NCBI GenBank assembly: GCA_902772105.1 | Contig: CACXZI010000001.1 | Location: 1-64,000, forward strand | Reading direction: 5' to 3' | DNA length: 64,000 nt | Source: Oscillospiraceae bacterium | GTDB taxonomy: Bacteria > Bacillota > Clostridia > Oscillospirales > Ruminococcaceae | Part shown: positions 49,132 through 57,884 of the stretch, piece by piece | Layout of the letters: every line of letters starts with the position of its first letter | How positions within the stretch are numbered: the stretch's first letter is position 1 | Program-made: the position numbers and the translations under genes | The notes under the pieces: model-generated | Told to the model about the DNA's origin: nothing | Database searches by the model: none | What the model saw: only the letters and a program-made list of their open reading frames with translations

Positions 49132-50484
49132 TCACTTCCCTACACAAAATTTTGAAAATATCTCCTCAACCACCAAATCCGAAACCTTTTCCCCTGTTAA
49201 CTCCAACAAACTTTCAATTGCACTATCAAGTATCTCGGATATAGCATCTAAATAACCACCATCTTCTAAAAATTTTAAAACTTCCTCTAATTTTAATATA
49301 GCTCTTTCTATCCCCTTCTTTTGCCTCTCATTTAATATTAATAAATCTGCTCTATTGTTAAGCCCTTCTAACTGCTGCTCTTTATATATCTCTTCCTTTA
49401 ATCTCTCTATCGTTTCTAAATCTTCCTTCGTGGTCTCTAAAACACAATTAAATCTATACCCTTTAAATTCCACCTTCTTATATTTAACATCAACCTTATT
49501 ATAAACCAATATCTTCTTGCTCTCTTCATTCTCCTTCAATATCTTTAAATCTTCTTCCTTTGTTCTCTCATCTGCAACAAATAATATCAAATCTGCCTCT
49601 TTTAACGCTTTAATCGCCCTCTCAACCCCTATTTTCTCTACCTCATCTTCCGTTTCTCTAATTCCCGCCGTATCACAAAATATGAAATTTATTCCATTTA
49701 TTTCAACCGTGTGCTTTAAAACATCCCTCGTTGTACCCTCTATATTCGTTACTATACTCTTTTCTTCCCCACATATTAAATTCATTATTGTAGATTTACC
49801 AACATTTGCATTCCCAACAATAGAAACCTTAACCCCATTTTTTAATATGCTCTCAAACCTATTACTCCTTAATATTTCTTCTAAAGCCTCTTTTTGCTCT
49901 TTTATTTCTCCTTTTAACTTATTTATTTCAACCTCTTCTATTTCATCCTGCGGATAGTCTAAATACACCGCTATGTGCCCTGCCTTTTCAACTAGCTTTT
50001 CTTTAACCTCACTCGCTCTTTTATATAAACTCCCATTCTTAACCTCTCCCGCCGCCTTTAAATACCCAACAGAATCAGCACTAACAATATCCATAACAGC
50101 TTCCGCTTGCGTTAATGTTAACTTTGAATTTAAATATGCTCTTTTTGTGAACTCCCCTCGCTTTGCAGGAATTGCTCCGTTTTTGTAGCAAAGCTTTAAA
50201 ACCCTCTCTAAAATTAAAAGCCCACCATGACAAGATATTTCAACAACATCTTCCCCTGTGTAGCTATTTGGAGCTCTAAAAACTAAAATAACCCCATCAT
50301 CTAAAACAAAATCATCTTCATAAATTTTGCCATACGCCGCTTCATAACCTTTTAAACTTTTTATATCCTTTTTAGATTTGAAAAAATTTGCTGCTATTTC
50401 TATTGAATTCTTCCCACTAAGCCGAATAACCCCAAGCCCAGCAGAAGACAAAGCCGTTGCTATTGCTGCTATACACCTCTCCAT
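49132..50484 (-). CDS. mnmE: tRNA modification GTPase MnmE (TrmE)
   Basis: GTPase that with MnmG modifies U34 of certain tRNAs. The 450-aa protein has the N-terminal folate-binding domain (IAAIATALSSAGLGVIRLSG), the embedded G domain with P-loop GNANVGKSTIMN, DTAGIRETED and NKVD, and the C-terminal helical domain with the conserved Cys ending FCVGK. The ATG at 50484 fits the family N-terminus best; a GTG at 50502 overlapping the end of jag is the alternative. It overlaps or abuts jag, so the two are translationally coupled within one operon (yidD-yidC-jag-mnmE). Confidence 0.96.
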   Translation of the reverse strand: MERCIAAIATALSSAGLGVIRLSGKNSIEIAANFFKSKKDIKSLKGYEAAYGKIYEDDFVLDDGVILVFRAPNSYTGEDVVEISCHGGLLILERVLKLCYKNGAIPAKRGEFTKRAYLNSKLTLTQAEAVMDIVSADSVGYLKAAGEVKNGSLYKRASEVKEKLVEKAGHIAVYLDYPQDEIEEVEINKLKGEIKEQKEALEEILRSNRFESILKNGVKVSIVGNANVGKSTIMNLICGEEKSIVTNIEGTTRDVLKHTVEINGINFIFCDTAGIRETEDEVEKIGVERAIKALKEADLILFVADERTKEEDLKILKENEESKKILVYNKVDVKYKKVEFKGYRFNCVLETTKEDLETIERLKEEIYKEQQLEGLNNRADLLILNERQKKGIERAILKLEEVLKFLEDGGYLDAISEILDSAIESLLELTGEKVSDLVVEEIFSKFCVGK

Positions 50485-50488
50485 AAAC

Positions 50489-51136
50489 TCATTCCATTTC
50501 ACCTATATTCTCTTCTTTTGGATATATCACAACATTTCTCATCGGCTCAACCCCAACAGATTTTGAATATACCCCTTCAAACGTAGAAACATATGAATGA
50601 ACAACCCTTCTTTCAAACGGGTTCATAGGCTCTAGTGCAACCTCTTTGTTTTTTTCCTTAACCCTTTCTATTAATCTTTTTACTAACTCCTTTATTTTCT
50701 CTGTTCTTCTCTCTCTAAATCCTTTATAGTCTAAAACTATTTTTAAATAGTTCTCAAAACTATAATTAGTCATTAAAACCACGATATATTGAATGGCATT
50801 TAAAATTTTTCCTTCTTCTTCAACTAAAAAATCTAACCCATCTGCCTTTATATCAATTATTAAAAGATTTCCACCTAGCTTTGTTTCAAATTCAAAATCT
50901 AAAACACCAAAATAAACTAAAATCTTTTTTAAATTTTCTTTTGCTAAAGTAACCTTTTTCTCTATTTCTTTTTGCTCCTCTCCTTCGTTTAAATATATTT
51001 CAAACTCTTTTAAGTTTTCTTTATTTCCAAAAACTTCTTTTATTTCAATTAGACCTTCCTCTGAATTTAACCTTTTTTTTGCAACATCTAACGCTTTTTC
51101 TTTGTTTTCTGCAGATATTTTAAACTTATAACTCAT
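50489..51136 (-). CDS. jag: RNA-binding protein Jag (KhpB), R3H domain
   Basis: A 215-aa protein with an N-terminal Jag_N segment (YKFKISAENKEKALDVAKKR), a central KH-like domain and a C-terminal R3H domain containing MNPFERRVVHSYV (Arg-x3-His) and VGVEPMRNVVI. Known members bind RNA with KhpA and affect cell elongation and division in streptococci; in Bacillus the gene is paired with spoIIIJ. It follows yidC by 23 bp and runs into mnmE. The KH segment lacks an obvious GxxG, which is common in this family. Confidence 0.93.
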   Translation of the reverse strand: MSYKFKISAENKEKALDVAKKRLNSEEGLIEIKEVFGNKENLKEFEIYLNEGEEQKEIEKKVTLAKENLKKILVYFGVLDFEFETKLGGNLLIIDIKADGLDFLVEEEGKILNAIQYIVVLMTNYSFENYLKIVLDYKGFRERRTEKIKELVKRLIERVKEKNKEVALEPMNPFERRVVHSYVSTFEGVYSKSVGVEPMRNVVIYPKEENIGEME

Positions 51137-51159
51137 TTTAAAACTTCCTCCAAAAACCC

Positions 51160-52143
51160 TTAATCATCATACTTTTCTGCTAACATTTTTCTCGCCGCGC
51201 TTAACCTATCTTTGTCTTTTAAAATCACCTTTTCTTCACCTTTTATTTCTACTTTTTTATTCTTCAGTTTATTTTTCTTCTTCATCTCTTCTATTTCTTT
51301 CATCGCCTGCTCTTTTAGTTCATTCACATTACATACCTTATTTAATATTAAAATTTGAATGATTTGTAGTATATACCCCACTATCCAATATAGCGAAACC
51401 CCTATCGGAACAGTTAAGGAAATCCATATGCTAAGAATCGGCATAACAAACATCATAACCTTTAATGTTGGATTCTGCCCAGATGTGCTCGGCATGCTGT
51501 TTGTTTTAAAGCTTATATAAAGCTGCAAAAAACTAAAAATTAACGCCAAAATAGGAAATATTATTGTTATTGAACTGATTTTTGCAACCTCTCCTATATT
51601 AAACCCTAAAAAGTTTAAATCTATTGTTTTAATCGATTCTACTACGTCCTGCCCTAACGAACTATATTTATCTTGATTATTTATTACATCACTAATTACA
51701 TTTAACTGTATTGCATTTCCTAAATGCGACCCTTGAAATGAAGACGAATTTTTAAAAATTTCCACCGCAGAATCAACAACACTCTGTGGAAGATGAAGTA
51801 TATGTATTAACGGACGATATATCACATCTATCATACCAAAAAGAACAATCATAGGCAGCAGCGCTGTTAAACATCCGGATGCTGGATTTATATTATGGTC
51901 TCTATATAGCTTTTGCATCTCTTCATTTTTTTTAACTAAATTTTTTGCATACTTTTTATTTATTTCGTTTATGTATGGCTGAAACGCTGATGTTCTTGCT
52001 AACGACTTTTGCTGCTTTATTGAAAACGGAATTAAAACAATCCTTAAAAGTAAAGTGAAAATAATTATAGAGAGAGCATAGTTAGGAACAATTTTATATA
52101 TATAGTATATTGCATACCCTAACGGAACTCCTAAAAAATTCAT
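51160..52143 (-). CDS. yidC: Membrane protein insertase YidC/OxaA
   Basis: Inserts proteins in the cytoplasmic membrane alone or with SecYEG. About 327 aa with five hydrophobic helices. The family's basic cytoplasmic loop (RIVLIPFSIKQQKSLART then INKKYAKN) and PASGCLTALLPMIVLFG are visible. The ATG at 52143 is preferred because AGGTG lies 6 bases upstream; the in-frame GTG at 52152 has no spaced ribosome site. There is no lipoprotein Cys at the N-terminus, and the periplasmic loop is of Gram-positive size. The C-terminal tail is highly basic, consistent with ribosome contact. Operon position yidD-yidC-jag-mnmE. Confidence 0.95.
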   Translation of the reverse strand: MNFLGVPLGYAIYYIYKIVPNYALSIIIFTLLLRIVLIPFSIKQQKSLARTSAFQPYINEINKKYAKNLVKKNEEMQKLYRDHNINPASGCLTALLPMIVLFGMIDVIYRPLIHILHLPQSVVDSAVEIFKNSSSFQGSHLGNAIQLNVISDVINNQDKYSSLGQDVVESIKTIDLNFLGFNIGEVAKISSITIIFPILALIFSFLQLYISFKTNSMPSTSGQNPTLKVMMFVMPILSIWISLTVPIGVSLYWIVGYILQIIQILILNKVCNVNELKEQAMKEIEEMKKKNKLKNKKVEIKGEEKVILKDKDRLSAARKMLAEKYDD

Positions 52144-52152
52144 TTTTTTCAC

Positions 52153-52380
52153 CTACCTTTTTGTTTTTGACTTTTTCACCGGGTTAAATCCTCCTTTTGA
52201 AAAAGGATTGCATTTTAAAAGCCTTAATATCCCTTTTAAACTGCCTTTTAATGCCCCAAATTCTTCAACAGATTCAATAAAATATTGCGAACAACTTGGA
52301 TAATATTTGCATCTGCCTCTATAGTAAAACGATATATTTTTTTGATAGAACCTTATTAACTTTATTATTACTTTTTTCAA
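52153..52380 (-). CDS. yidD: Membrane protein insertion efficiency factor YidD
   Basis: A 75-aa protein with the family signature RFYQKNIS, CKYYPSCSQYFIESVEEFGALKG and KCNPFSKGGFNPV. It assists YidC-dependent insertion at the inner face of the membrane. TTG start with AAAGGAG five bases upstream. It ends with TAG nine bases before the yidC ATG. The gene usually follows rnpA directly; here a 1.7-kb gene-free stretch intervenes. Confidence 0.95.
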   Translation of the reverse strand: MKKVIIKLIRFYQKNISFYYRGRCKYYPSCSQYFIESVEEFGALKGSLKGILRLLKCNPFSKGGFNPVKKSKTKR

Positions 52381-52544
52381 TTTAACTCCTTTGAAAAGCC
52401 TTTTTTAAAAATTATCTATAATATACACTATTTTTGTGTGTTTTACAAGTTTATATTTAAATAAAAATGATATAATTTATAAAAAATTTGTCATAATTAC
52501 ACAATAAAATATAAAATTCGATTAGATATATCAAAATTTTAAAG

Positions 52545-53010
52545 AATTATTGGTTTTATTTAATATATTATTAATAAACTTTTATTTTAATTTGTTCACT
52601 AGCTATCTTTTTATTATTAATAATTTGATTTTAAATTAAATTTATTGATCTATTTTTTGATTATTGGTTTTATTTAACATATATTTTAGATAAAATTTTC
52701 TACGCTTTATATCTTTAAATTAGTCTTTAATTAAATTATATTAAAATATCAATAAACTTTTATTTTAATTTATTTACTAGCTATCTTTTTATTATTAATC
52801 ATTTGATTTTAAATTAAATTTATTGATCTATTTTTTGATTATTGGTTTTATTTAACATATATTTTAGATAAAATTTTCTAACGCTTTATATCTTTAAATT
52901 AGTCTTTAATTAAATTATATTAAAATATCAATAAACTTTTATTTTAATTTGTTCACTAGCTATCTTTTTATTATTAATCATTTGATTTTAAATTAAATTT
53001 ATTGATTTTA
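52545..53010. repeat. About 178-bp tandem repeat, 2.5 copies
   Basis: The segment beginning AATAAACTTTTATTTTAATT recurs at 52573, 52751 and 52930 (spacing 178-179 bp), each followed by CACTAGCTATC or ACTAGCTATC and TTTGATTTTAAATTAAATT. It lies in the gene-free gap between rnpA and yidD. The short motif GGTTTTATTTAACATA recalls the 48-bp array at 33.4 kb. Confidence 0.85.
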
Positions 53011-53264
53011 GCTATATATTAATTTTATATTAATTACAAATATACACATTTTTATCTTAAACTAAATTAATTTAAATTTTTTATATATATTATTTTTTGT
53101 TTTACTTCTAATATTAAGTTGTTTATTTAAAAGCTATTATTTAAAATCTATTTATATTAAAAAAATATAACTATACTTTAATTTTTTTAAATTATAAAAT
53201 TAATTTATATATGTTTTTTATTATATTAAAAAATCATGATTTAAATCTATTTATATTAAAAAAA

Positions 53265-53885
53265 TATTTAAAATTAACATCTTTTAACTATATTAAAAAT
53301 CTAGTTTGCTTTTTATTTAATATCTTTAATTTTTTTATTATTATATATATTCAACTTATTATATTTTAAAAATTTACTAAACTAACTAAATTTAATTTTG
53401 GTGATATTAATTAAGATTTATTTTTTTAAATTTAACTATATCAAAAAATTTATAATTTCTTTTTAATTTTAGTAATTCTAATTAAATGTTATTTCTTTAT
53501 TTTATTTATAAATTATATTTTTGTTATAATCAAAATTTATATTTTTTATATTTAACTTTAGTTTTTAATAAAATTATTTAAGAACCTACAAGCATTTTTA
53601 CATATTGAAAATGTAGCTTTGTTTTATATTTAAAATTAACATCTTTTAACTATATTAAAAATCTAGTTTGCTTTTTATTTAATATCTTTAATTTTTTATT
53701 ATTATATCTATTTAACTTATTATATTTTAAAAATTTATTCTTAGTTATATATTTTAAATTTATAATATTTTTAAAATGATTTTTTTTAATTAAACTTTTC
53801 AAAATTCCTATTATAAAATTAAAATTTATAATTTCTTTTTAATTTTAGTAATTCTAATTAAATGTTATTTCTTTATTTTATGTCT
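53265..53885. repeat. Direct duplication in the rnpA-yidD gap
   Basis: AACATCTTTTAACTATATTA followed by AAAAATCTAGTTTGC occurs near 53277 and 53639, and AATTTCTTTTTAATTTTAG followed by TAATTCTAATTAAATG occurs near 53451 and 53831. The whole 52381-54122 interval is extremely AT-rich with no supported gene. Confidence 0.75.
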
Positions 53886-54122
53886 AAAATTAATATATAT
53901 TTAATTACATTTTACTTTAATTTTTAATATATTTTTTTATTTATTTTAAAATTTTAGTTTCTGTTTTAATAATTGTTCAATAATAAAACTAATTTCTTCA
54001 CTATATCACTTAAAAATTCTTTATTTATTGATTTTAATCTATCTTCATATTTATTAATAAAATCTAACTTAAAACCAATACTTTTAAAAAATTTTGTTTT
54101 TATTATTTATTATATTAAAATT

Positions 54123-54512
54123 TCAACTACTGGAAATTTTATTTATTGGTTTTACTTTTTTGAACCCATTTTTCGTTTTAACACCTTTTAATATATCTAA
54201 ATTTCTTTTCATTTCCTTTAAAACATCACACATTTTTGCTTTACAGCAACTTTTTCTTGCCACAACAACAATTGTTAAACCTCTATAATCTTCTGCTTTT
54301 TCTAATTCTCTATATGCTGCCAAAATTATTCTTCTAACCCTGTTTCTAACAACTGCATTGCCAACTTTTTTGCTAACTGTTATTCCTAAACTTGCCGTCT
54401 TTTCTCTATTTTTTTTTAGATATATCACGGTTAAAAAACCAATTTTATATTTAGATTTGTAATACATTCTTTTGAATTCTGTATTACTTTTTATTGAATC
54501 TGTATATATCAT
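54123..54512 (-). CDS. rnpA: Ribonuclease P protein component
   Basis: Protein subunit of RNase P, which matures tRNA 5' ends. The 129-aa protein has the RNR motif region VGNAVVRNRVRRIILAAYRE (about residues 50-69) and the preceding LGITVSKKVG, both diagnostic. The basic C-terminal tail extends slightly beyond the usual end. ATG start with GGA upstream. It lies 53 bp after rpmH, the standard rpmH-rnpA pair. Confidence 0.96.
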   Translation of the reverse strand: MIYTDSIKSNTEFKRMYYKSKYKIGFLTVIYLKKNREKTASLGITVSKKVGNAVVRNRVRRIILAAYRELEKAEDYRGLTIVVVARKSCCKAKMCDVLKEMKRNLDILKGVKTKNGFKKVKPINKISSS

Positions 54513-54565
54513 ATTTTTCCTTTAATAAAAAATTTAGCCGCGATTTATACGCAGCCTTAAATAAA

Positions 54566-54700
54566 TTAATAACTTAATCTTTTTCTCCCTTTTAGCCGCC
54601 TTCTTGCTAAAACTTTTCGTCCATTTTTTGTGGACATTCTTTTTAAAAAACCACATACTTTAGATCTATATCGCTTTTTTGGTTGATATGTTCTTTTCAA
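54566..54700 (-). CDS. rpmH: Ribosomal protein bL34
   Basis: A 44-codon frame starting TTG and ending TAA that encodes [15 protein letters not shown], then [19 protein letters not shown] and LKGRKRLSY. This is a full-length bL34 with its invariant basic sequence. GGAGG lies about 8 bases before the TTG. It is too short and non-ATG to be picked up by many gene finders. It is the first gene of the minus-strand rpmH-rnpA block. Confidence 0.97.
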   Translation of the reverse strand: MKRTYQPKKRYRSKVCGFLKRMSTKNGRKVLARRRLKGRKRLSY

Positions 54701-55491
54701 TTTTTATACCTCCTTTTCACTTTTTTTCCTCAAGTTTAAAAAACTACATTTGGTTAAATTATAATACTTTTATATGTATTTTGTCAACATTTATTTTAAT
54801 ATTTTTCTTTAATTTTAAAACCTAAGATACTAAAATAAATTTATTTTTTTATATATACATTTTCTAATTTAACTTAATTTATTTTCTAGTTATTAATATT
54901 TATTCTAAAAAATTGAAAATCTTAATCAAATGTTGTTTTTGATATTTTGATATTATTTTTATTTTGAATTTATTATATTGAATTTATAGTTATTGATATT
55001 TTGTTACCATTATAATAATAAATTAAAAAATTTGGTAAAGCTAATATTTTTAATCTACTTCTGTTTTTAAATTGTTTTTTTAATTCTTCTATTAACTCTT
55101 TATATTATAAATTAATTTACCAATTTCTCTATTCATAATATTATTTTTTAAATTATTTCACATTTAAAATATTATTTAAAATTTTAATAATAAAAAATTG
55201 AAAATTAAATATAACTCCACTCTCATTTTATTAGCATTATAAATTTTTATTAGATATATTATAATTTACTTTATATTTATACGCTATCTATTATAAATTA
55301 AAAAATTGGCAATTCTATATTCTATAAATTATAAACAAAATTCTTCGTTATTTTTTTATTTATGACAATAAAATTATGTAAAATATAATAAATGTTAAAA
55401 ATTTACAATTTTCTATCAATTTTTTATTGATTTTTTATTTCGAATCATTTAAAATAGAAGTATATAAATTTCGTTAGGAGGGATTAATAAT
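54701..55491. other. AT-rich gene-free region between divergent rpmH and tsaD
   Basis: About 790 bp of AT-rich sequence between the divergent rpmH and tsaD genes. It must carry the promoters of both transcription units. I see no cluster of DnaA boxes (TTATCCACA or TTATNCACA) and no gene, so I do not call an origin here. Confidence 0.5.
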
Positions 55492-56499
55492 TTGAATGTC
55501 CTTGGGATTGAAACTTCTTGTGATGAAACTGCTGCTTGTATTGTAGAAGATGGGAGAAAGGTTATTTCCTCTGTTGTTGCAACTCAAATTGATGAACATA
55601 GTTTGTATGGTGGTGTTGTCCCTGAAATTGCTTCCAGAAGACATCTTGAAAAAATAGATAGGATTGTTGCACTAACTTTTGAAAAAGTGAATTTAAATTT
55701 TTCTGATATTGATGTTATCGCTGTTACTAACACTCCTGGTTTGGTTGGTTCTTTGTTGGTTGGTGTTAACTTTGCTAAAGGGCTTAGTTTTTCTTTAAAT
55801 AAACCTTTGGTTGCTGTTAATCATCTAAAAGCTCATATTGCAGCCAACTACATTAATAATGAAGATTTAAAACCACCCTTTTTAGGACTAATTATATCAG
55901 GAGGACACACAAACATTGTTAGAGTTAAAGATTATTGCAATTTTGAATTAATTGGAAAAACTGTTGATGACTCAATAGGAGAAGCTTACGATAAAGTTGG
56001 AAGAGCTTTGGGTTTGTTATATCCAGCAGGAGCTAAAATCGACAAACTTTCTAAAATAGGTGACAAAAATAGATATGAATTTCCAAAACCTACAGTTGAA
56101 AATAACATATTTGATTTTAGTTTTTCTGGACTTAAAACAGCTGTTTTAAACAAAATAAACCAAGAAAAATTACAAGAAAAAAAAATTATTATTGAAAATT
56201 TTTGTTCTTCTTTTCAAAAGATTATAACAGAGATAGTTTGTGAAAAAATATTTTTAGCAGCACAAAAATATAATGAAAAAAAGATTGTTGTTTGTGGTGG
56301 AGTTTGTGCTAATTCTAACATACGTGAAAATCTTTCAAAAATTGCTGGTTTAAAAGGAATTAAATTATATCTACCAGAACTTAGATATTGCACAGATAAC
56401 GCTGCTATGGTTGCATCCCAAGGATTTTATGAGGCAAAAAATAATAATTTTGAAAAAGACTATAGTTTAAATGCTATTGCATCCTACCAATTTAAATAA
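55492..56499 (+). CDS. tsaD: tRNA N6-threonylcarbamoyladenosine transferase TsaD
   Basis: Transfers the threonylcarbamoyl group to A37 of ANN-decoding tRNAs with TsaB and TsaE. The 335-aa length fits. ASKHA-fold motifs are visible: GIETSCDETAA at the N-terminus, metal-binding HLKAH (about residues 110-114), ISGGHTNIV, DDSIGEAYDKVGRALGL and the C-terminal VVCGGVCANSNIRE and CTDNAAMVA. A TTG start is used with GGAGGG about 9 bases upstream. It is followed by plus-strand spo0A after 286 bp. A tsaD gene beside spo0A in the origin region is unusual. Confidence 0.96.
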   Translation: MNVLGIETSCDETAACIVEDGRKVISSVVATQIDEHSLYGGVVPEIASRRHLEKIDRIVALTFEKVNLNFSDIDVIAVTNTPGLVGSLLVGVNFAKGLSFSLNKPLVAVNHLKAHIAANYINNEDLKPPFLGLIISGGHTNIVRVKDYCNFELIGKTVDDSIGEAYDKVGRALGLLYPAGAKIDKLSKIGDKNRYEFPKPTVENNIFDFSFSGLKTAVLNKINQEKLQEKKIIIENFCSSFQKIITEIVCEKIFLAAQKYNEKKIVVCGGVCANSNIRENLSKIAGLKGIKLYLPELRYCTDNAAMVASQGFYEAKNNNFEKDYSLNAIASYQFK

Positions 56500-56603
56500 A
56501 TTTTAAAAAATAAAAAAAAACTTTTAAAATTATTAAAAAAATTAGAATTTTTCATAGACATCAAAGGAATTTTTTCTTTTTTATTATTTTAAAAGGTTAT
56601 TTT

Positions 56604-56610
56604 TTCGACA
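56604..56610 (-). promoter_or_regulatory. 0A box 1 upstream of spo0A
   Basis: TGTCGAA on the minus strand, an exact 0A-box core, embedded in the inverted repeat TTTCGA-CAA-TCGAAA (56603-56617). This suggests Spo0A autoregulation. Confidence 0.65.
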
Positions 56611-56674
56611 ATCGAAAGATGGAAAATTTTGTAAATATAATTATTATATATTGGTATTATATCGAGGTGATTTC

Positions 56675-56681
56675 TTCGACA
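56675..56681 (-). promoter_or_regulatory. 0A box 2 upstream of spo0A
   Basis: A second exact TGTCGAA (minus strand; TTCGACA on plus) 71 bp from the first and about 105 bp before the spo0A start, just upstream of a possible promoter. Confidence 0.65.
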
Positions 56682-56700
56682 AAATTGTTGTTTTTTCCCG

Positions 56701-56729
56701 TTGTACGTGTTATTCAAACATGTTATTAT
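56701..56729 (+). promoter_or_regulatory. Possible spo0A promoter
   Basis: TTGTAC, 17 bp, TATTAT lies 57 bp before the ATG and about 20 bp after 0A box 2. It is a plausible sigma-A-type promoter; no clear sigma-H promoter was found. Confidence 0.35.
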
Positions 56730-56785
56730 TAGAACACACAATATATTGTGAATTTTGCAAAAAAAACTGAGATTGGAGTACAATA

Positions 56786-57553
56786 ATGGAAAAAAAAATA
56801 CTTGTTTGTAAAAATTGTATTGAAGAATGCAATGGGTTACTTGAAAATTTAAAAAGCAATGGATTTAACATTATAGTTTCTCCTAGAGATGGGGACGAAA
56901 TGGTTAAATACATAAATGAAAAACATCCTTTAGTTGTTGTTTGTGAAGCATTTATGCCAAATAAAGATGCTATTGGTGTTATGAAAAAATTTCAAAATTT
57001 TGAAAATAGCCCAAAATTTATTGTTATTTCTTCTTCCAACAATATGTTTTTAGAGCGAGAATTGATGGAAAGTGGAGCTAGCTACCTCATTTTAAAACCG
57101 TTTTCAGTTTCTTCTTTAATTAACGTTATAGAAAACATTACAAAAAAAATTAAAGATATTTCTCAACCTCAACCAAAAGAACATACCTTAGAAGAGAAAG
57201 TAACTAACATGATACACCAAATTGGAGTTCCAGCTCACATTAAAGGATATCATTACCTTAGAAAAGGTATTATGCTTTGTGTTGAAGACAGCACTATGCT
57301 AAGCTCTGTTACTAAAGCTTTATATCCTGAAATTGCTAAATTTTTCCAAACTACTCCATCTAGGGTGGAAAGAGCCATTCGTCATGCAATTGAGGTTGCG
57401 TGGGACCGGGGCGATATCGAAATTTTAAATTCATATTTTGGTTATACAATACACAATGGTAGAGGTAAACCAACCAATTCAGAATTTATTGCTATGATTT
57501 CAGATAAAATTAAATTAGAACGAAATTCTTTGAAGATGAACATAGCAATTTAA
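56786..57553 (+). CDS. spo0A: Sporulation master regulator Spo0A with degenerate receiver
   Basis: Response-regulator transcription factor starting endospore formation. The 255-aa protein aligns without gaps to Bacillus Spo0A over the phosphorylation site: HPLVVVCEAFMPNKD against DPDVLVLDIIMPHLD, so Glu54 replaces the phosphoacceptor Asp. The two acidic-pocket Asp near residues 10-11 are also gone (VCKNCIEE). The conserved Lys in YLILKPF and a Ser at the switch Thr remain. The C-terminal DNA-binding domain (HQIGVPAHIKGYHYLR, TPSRVERAIRHAIEVAW, GKPTNSEFIAMISDK) is intact. ATG start with GGAG 7 bases upstream. Two 0A boxes precede it and a strong terminator follows. This suggests activity without phosphorylation, which is inference. 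Confidence 0.96.
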   Translation: MEKKILVCKNCIEECNGLLENLKSNGFNIIVSPRDGDEMVKYINEKHPLVVVCEAFMPNKDAIGVMKKFQNFENSPKFIVISSSNNMFLERELMESGASYLILKPFSVSSLINVIENITKKIKDISQPQPKEHTLEEKVTNMIHQIGVPAHIKGYHYLRKGIMLCVEDSTMLSSVTKALYPEIAKFFQTTPSRVERAIRHAIEVAWDRGDIEILNSYFGYTIHNGRGKPTNSEFIAMISDKIKLERNSLKMNIAI

Positions 57554-57576
57554 ATTTTAAAATGAATATTATTTTA

Positions 57577-57617
57577 AAAAAACTTTCACTTTGATTTCGT
57601 GAGAGTTTTTTATTTTT
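57577..57617 (+). terminator. Rho-independent terminator of spo0A
   Basis: AAAAAACTTTCAC pairs with GTGAGAGTTTTTT (13 bp with one wobble) around a 9-base loop, followed by TATTTTT. It ends the plus-strand tsaD/spo0A segment before convergent gyrA. Confidence 0.85.
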
Positions 57618-57884
57618 ATATTTTATAAAATAATTAATTTTTCATCTGATAATAATTTCTTTATTTATATTAAACTATATTTTTAAAATAAATTTTATGG
57701 TTTGTTTTTTAATAAATTATTATTCTAAATTTTTTTATTAGCTATAAAAATATATTAAAATGATTTGCTATATTTAAATTTATTTTAAACTAAACTTAAG
57801 TATATATTTTTATTTTTATTTTAATTTTTATACTTAATTAAATTAGCTATCTATAACTACTCATATTTTCTATTTAACTAACCT

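Noticed and set aside
53973..54288. Plus-strand frames near the end of rnpA
   Set aside because: Partly antisense to rnpA, low-complexity, no ribosome site.
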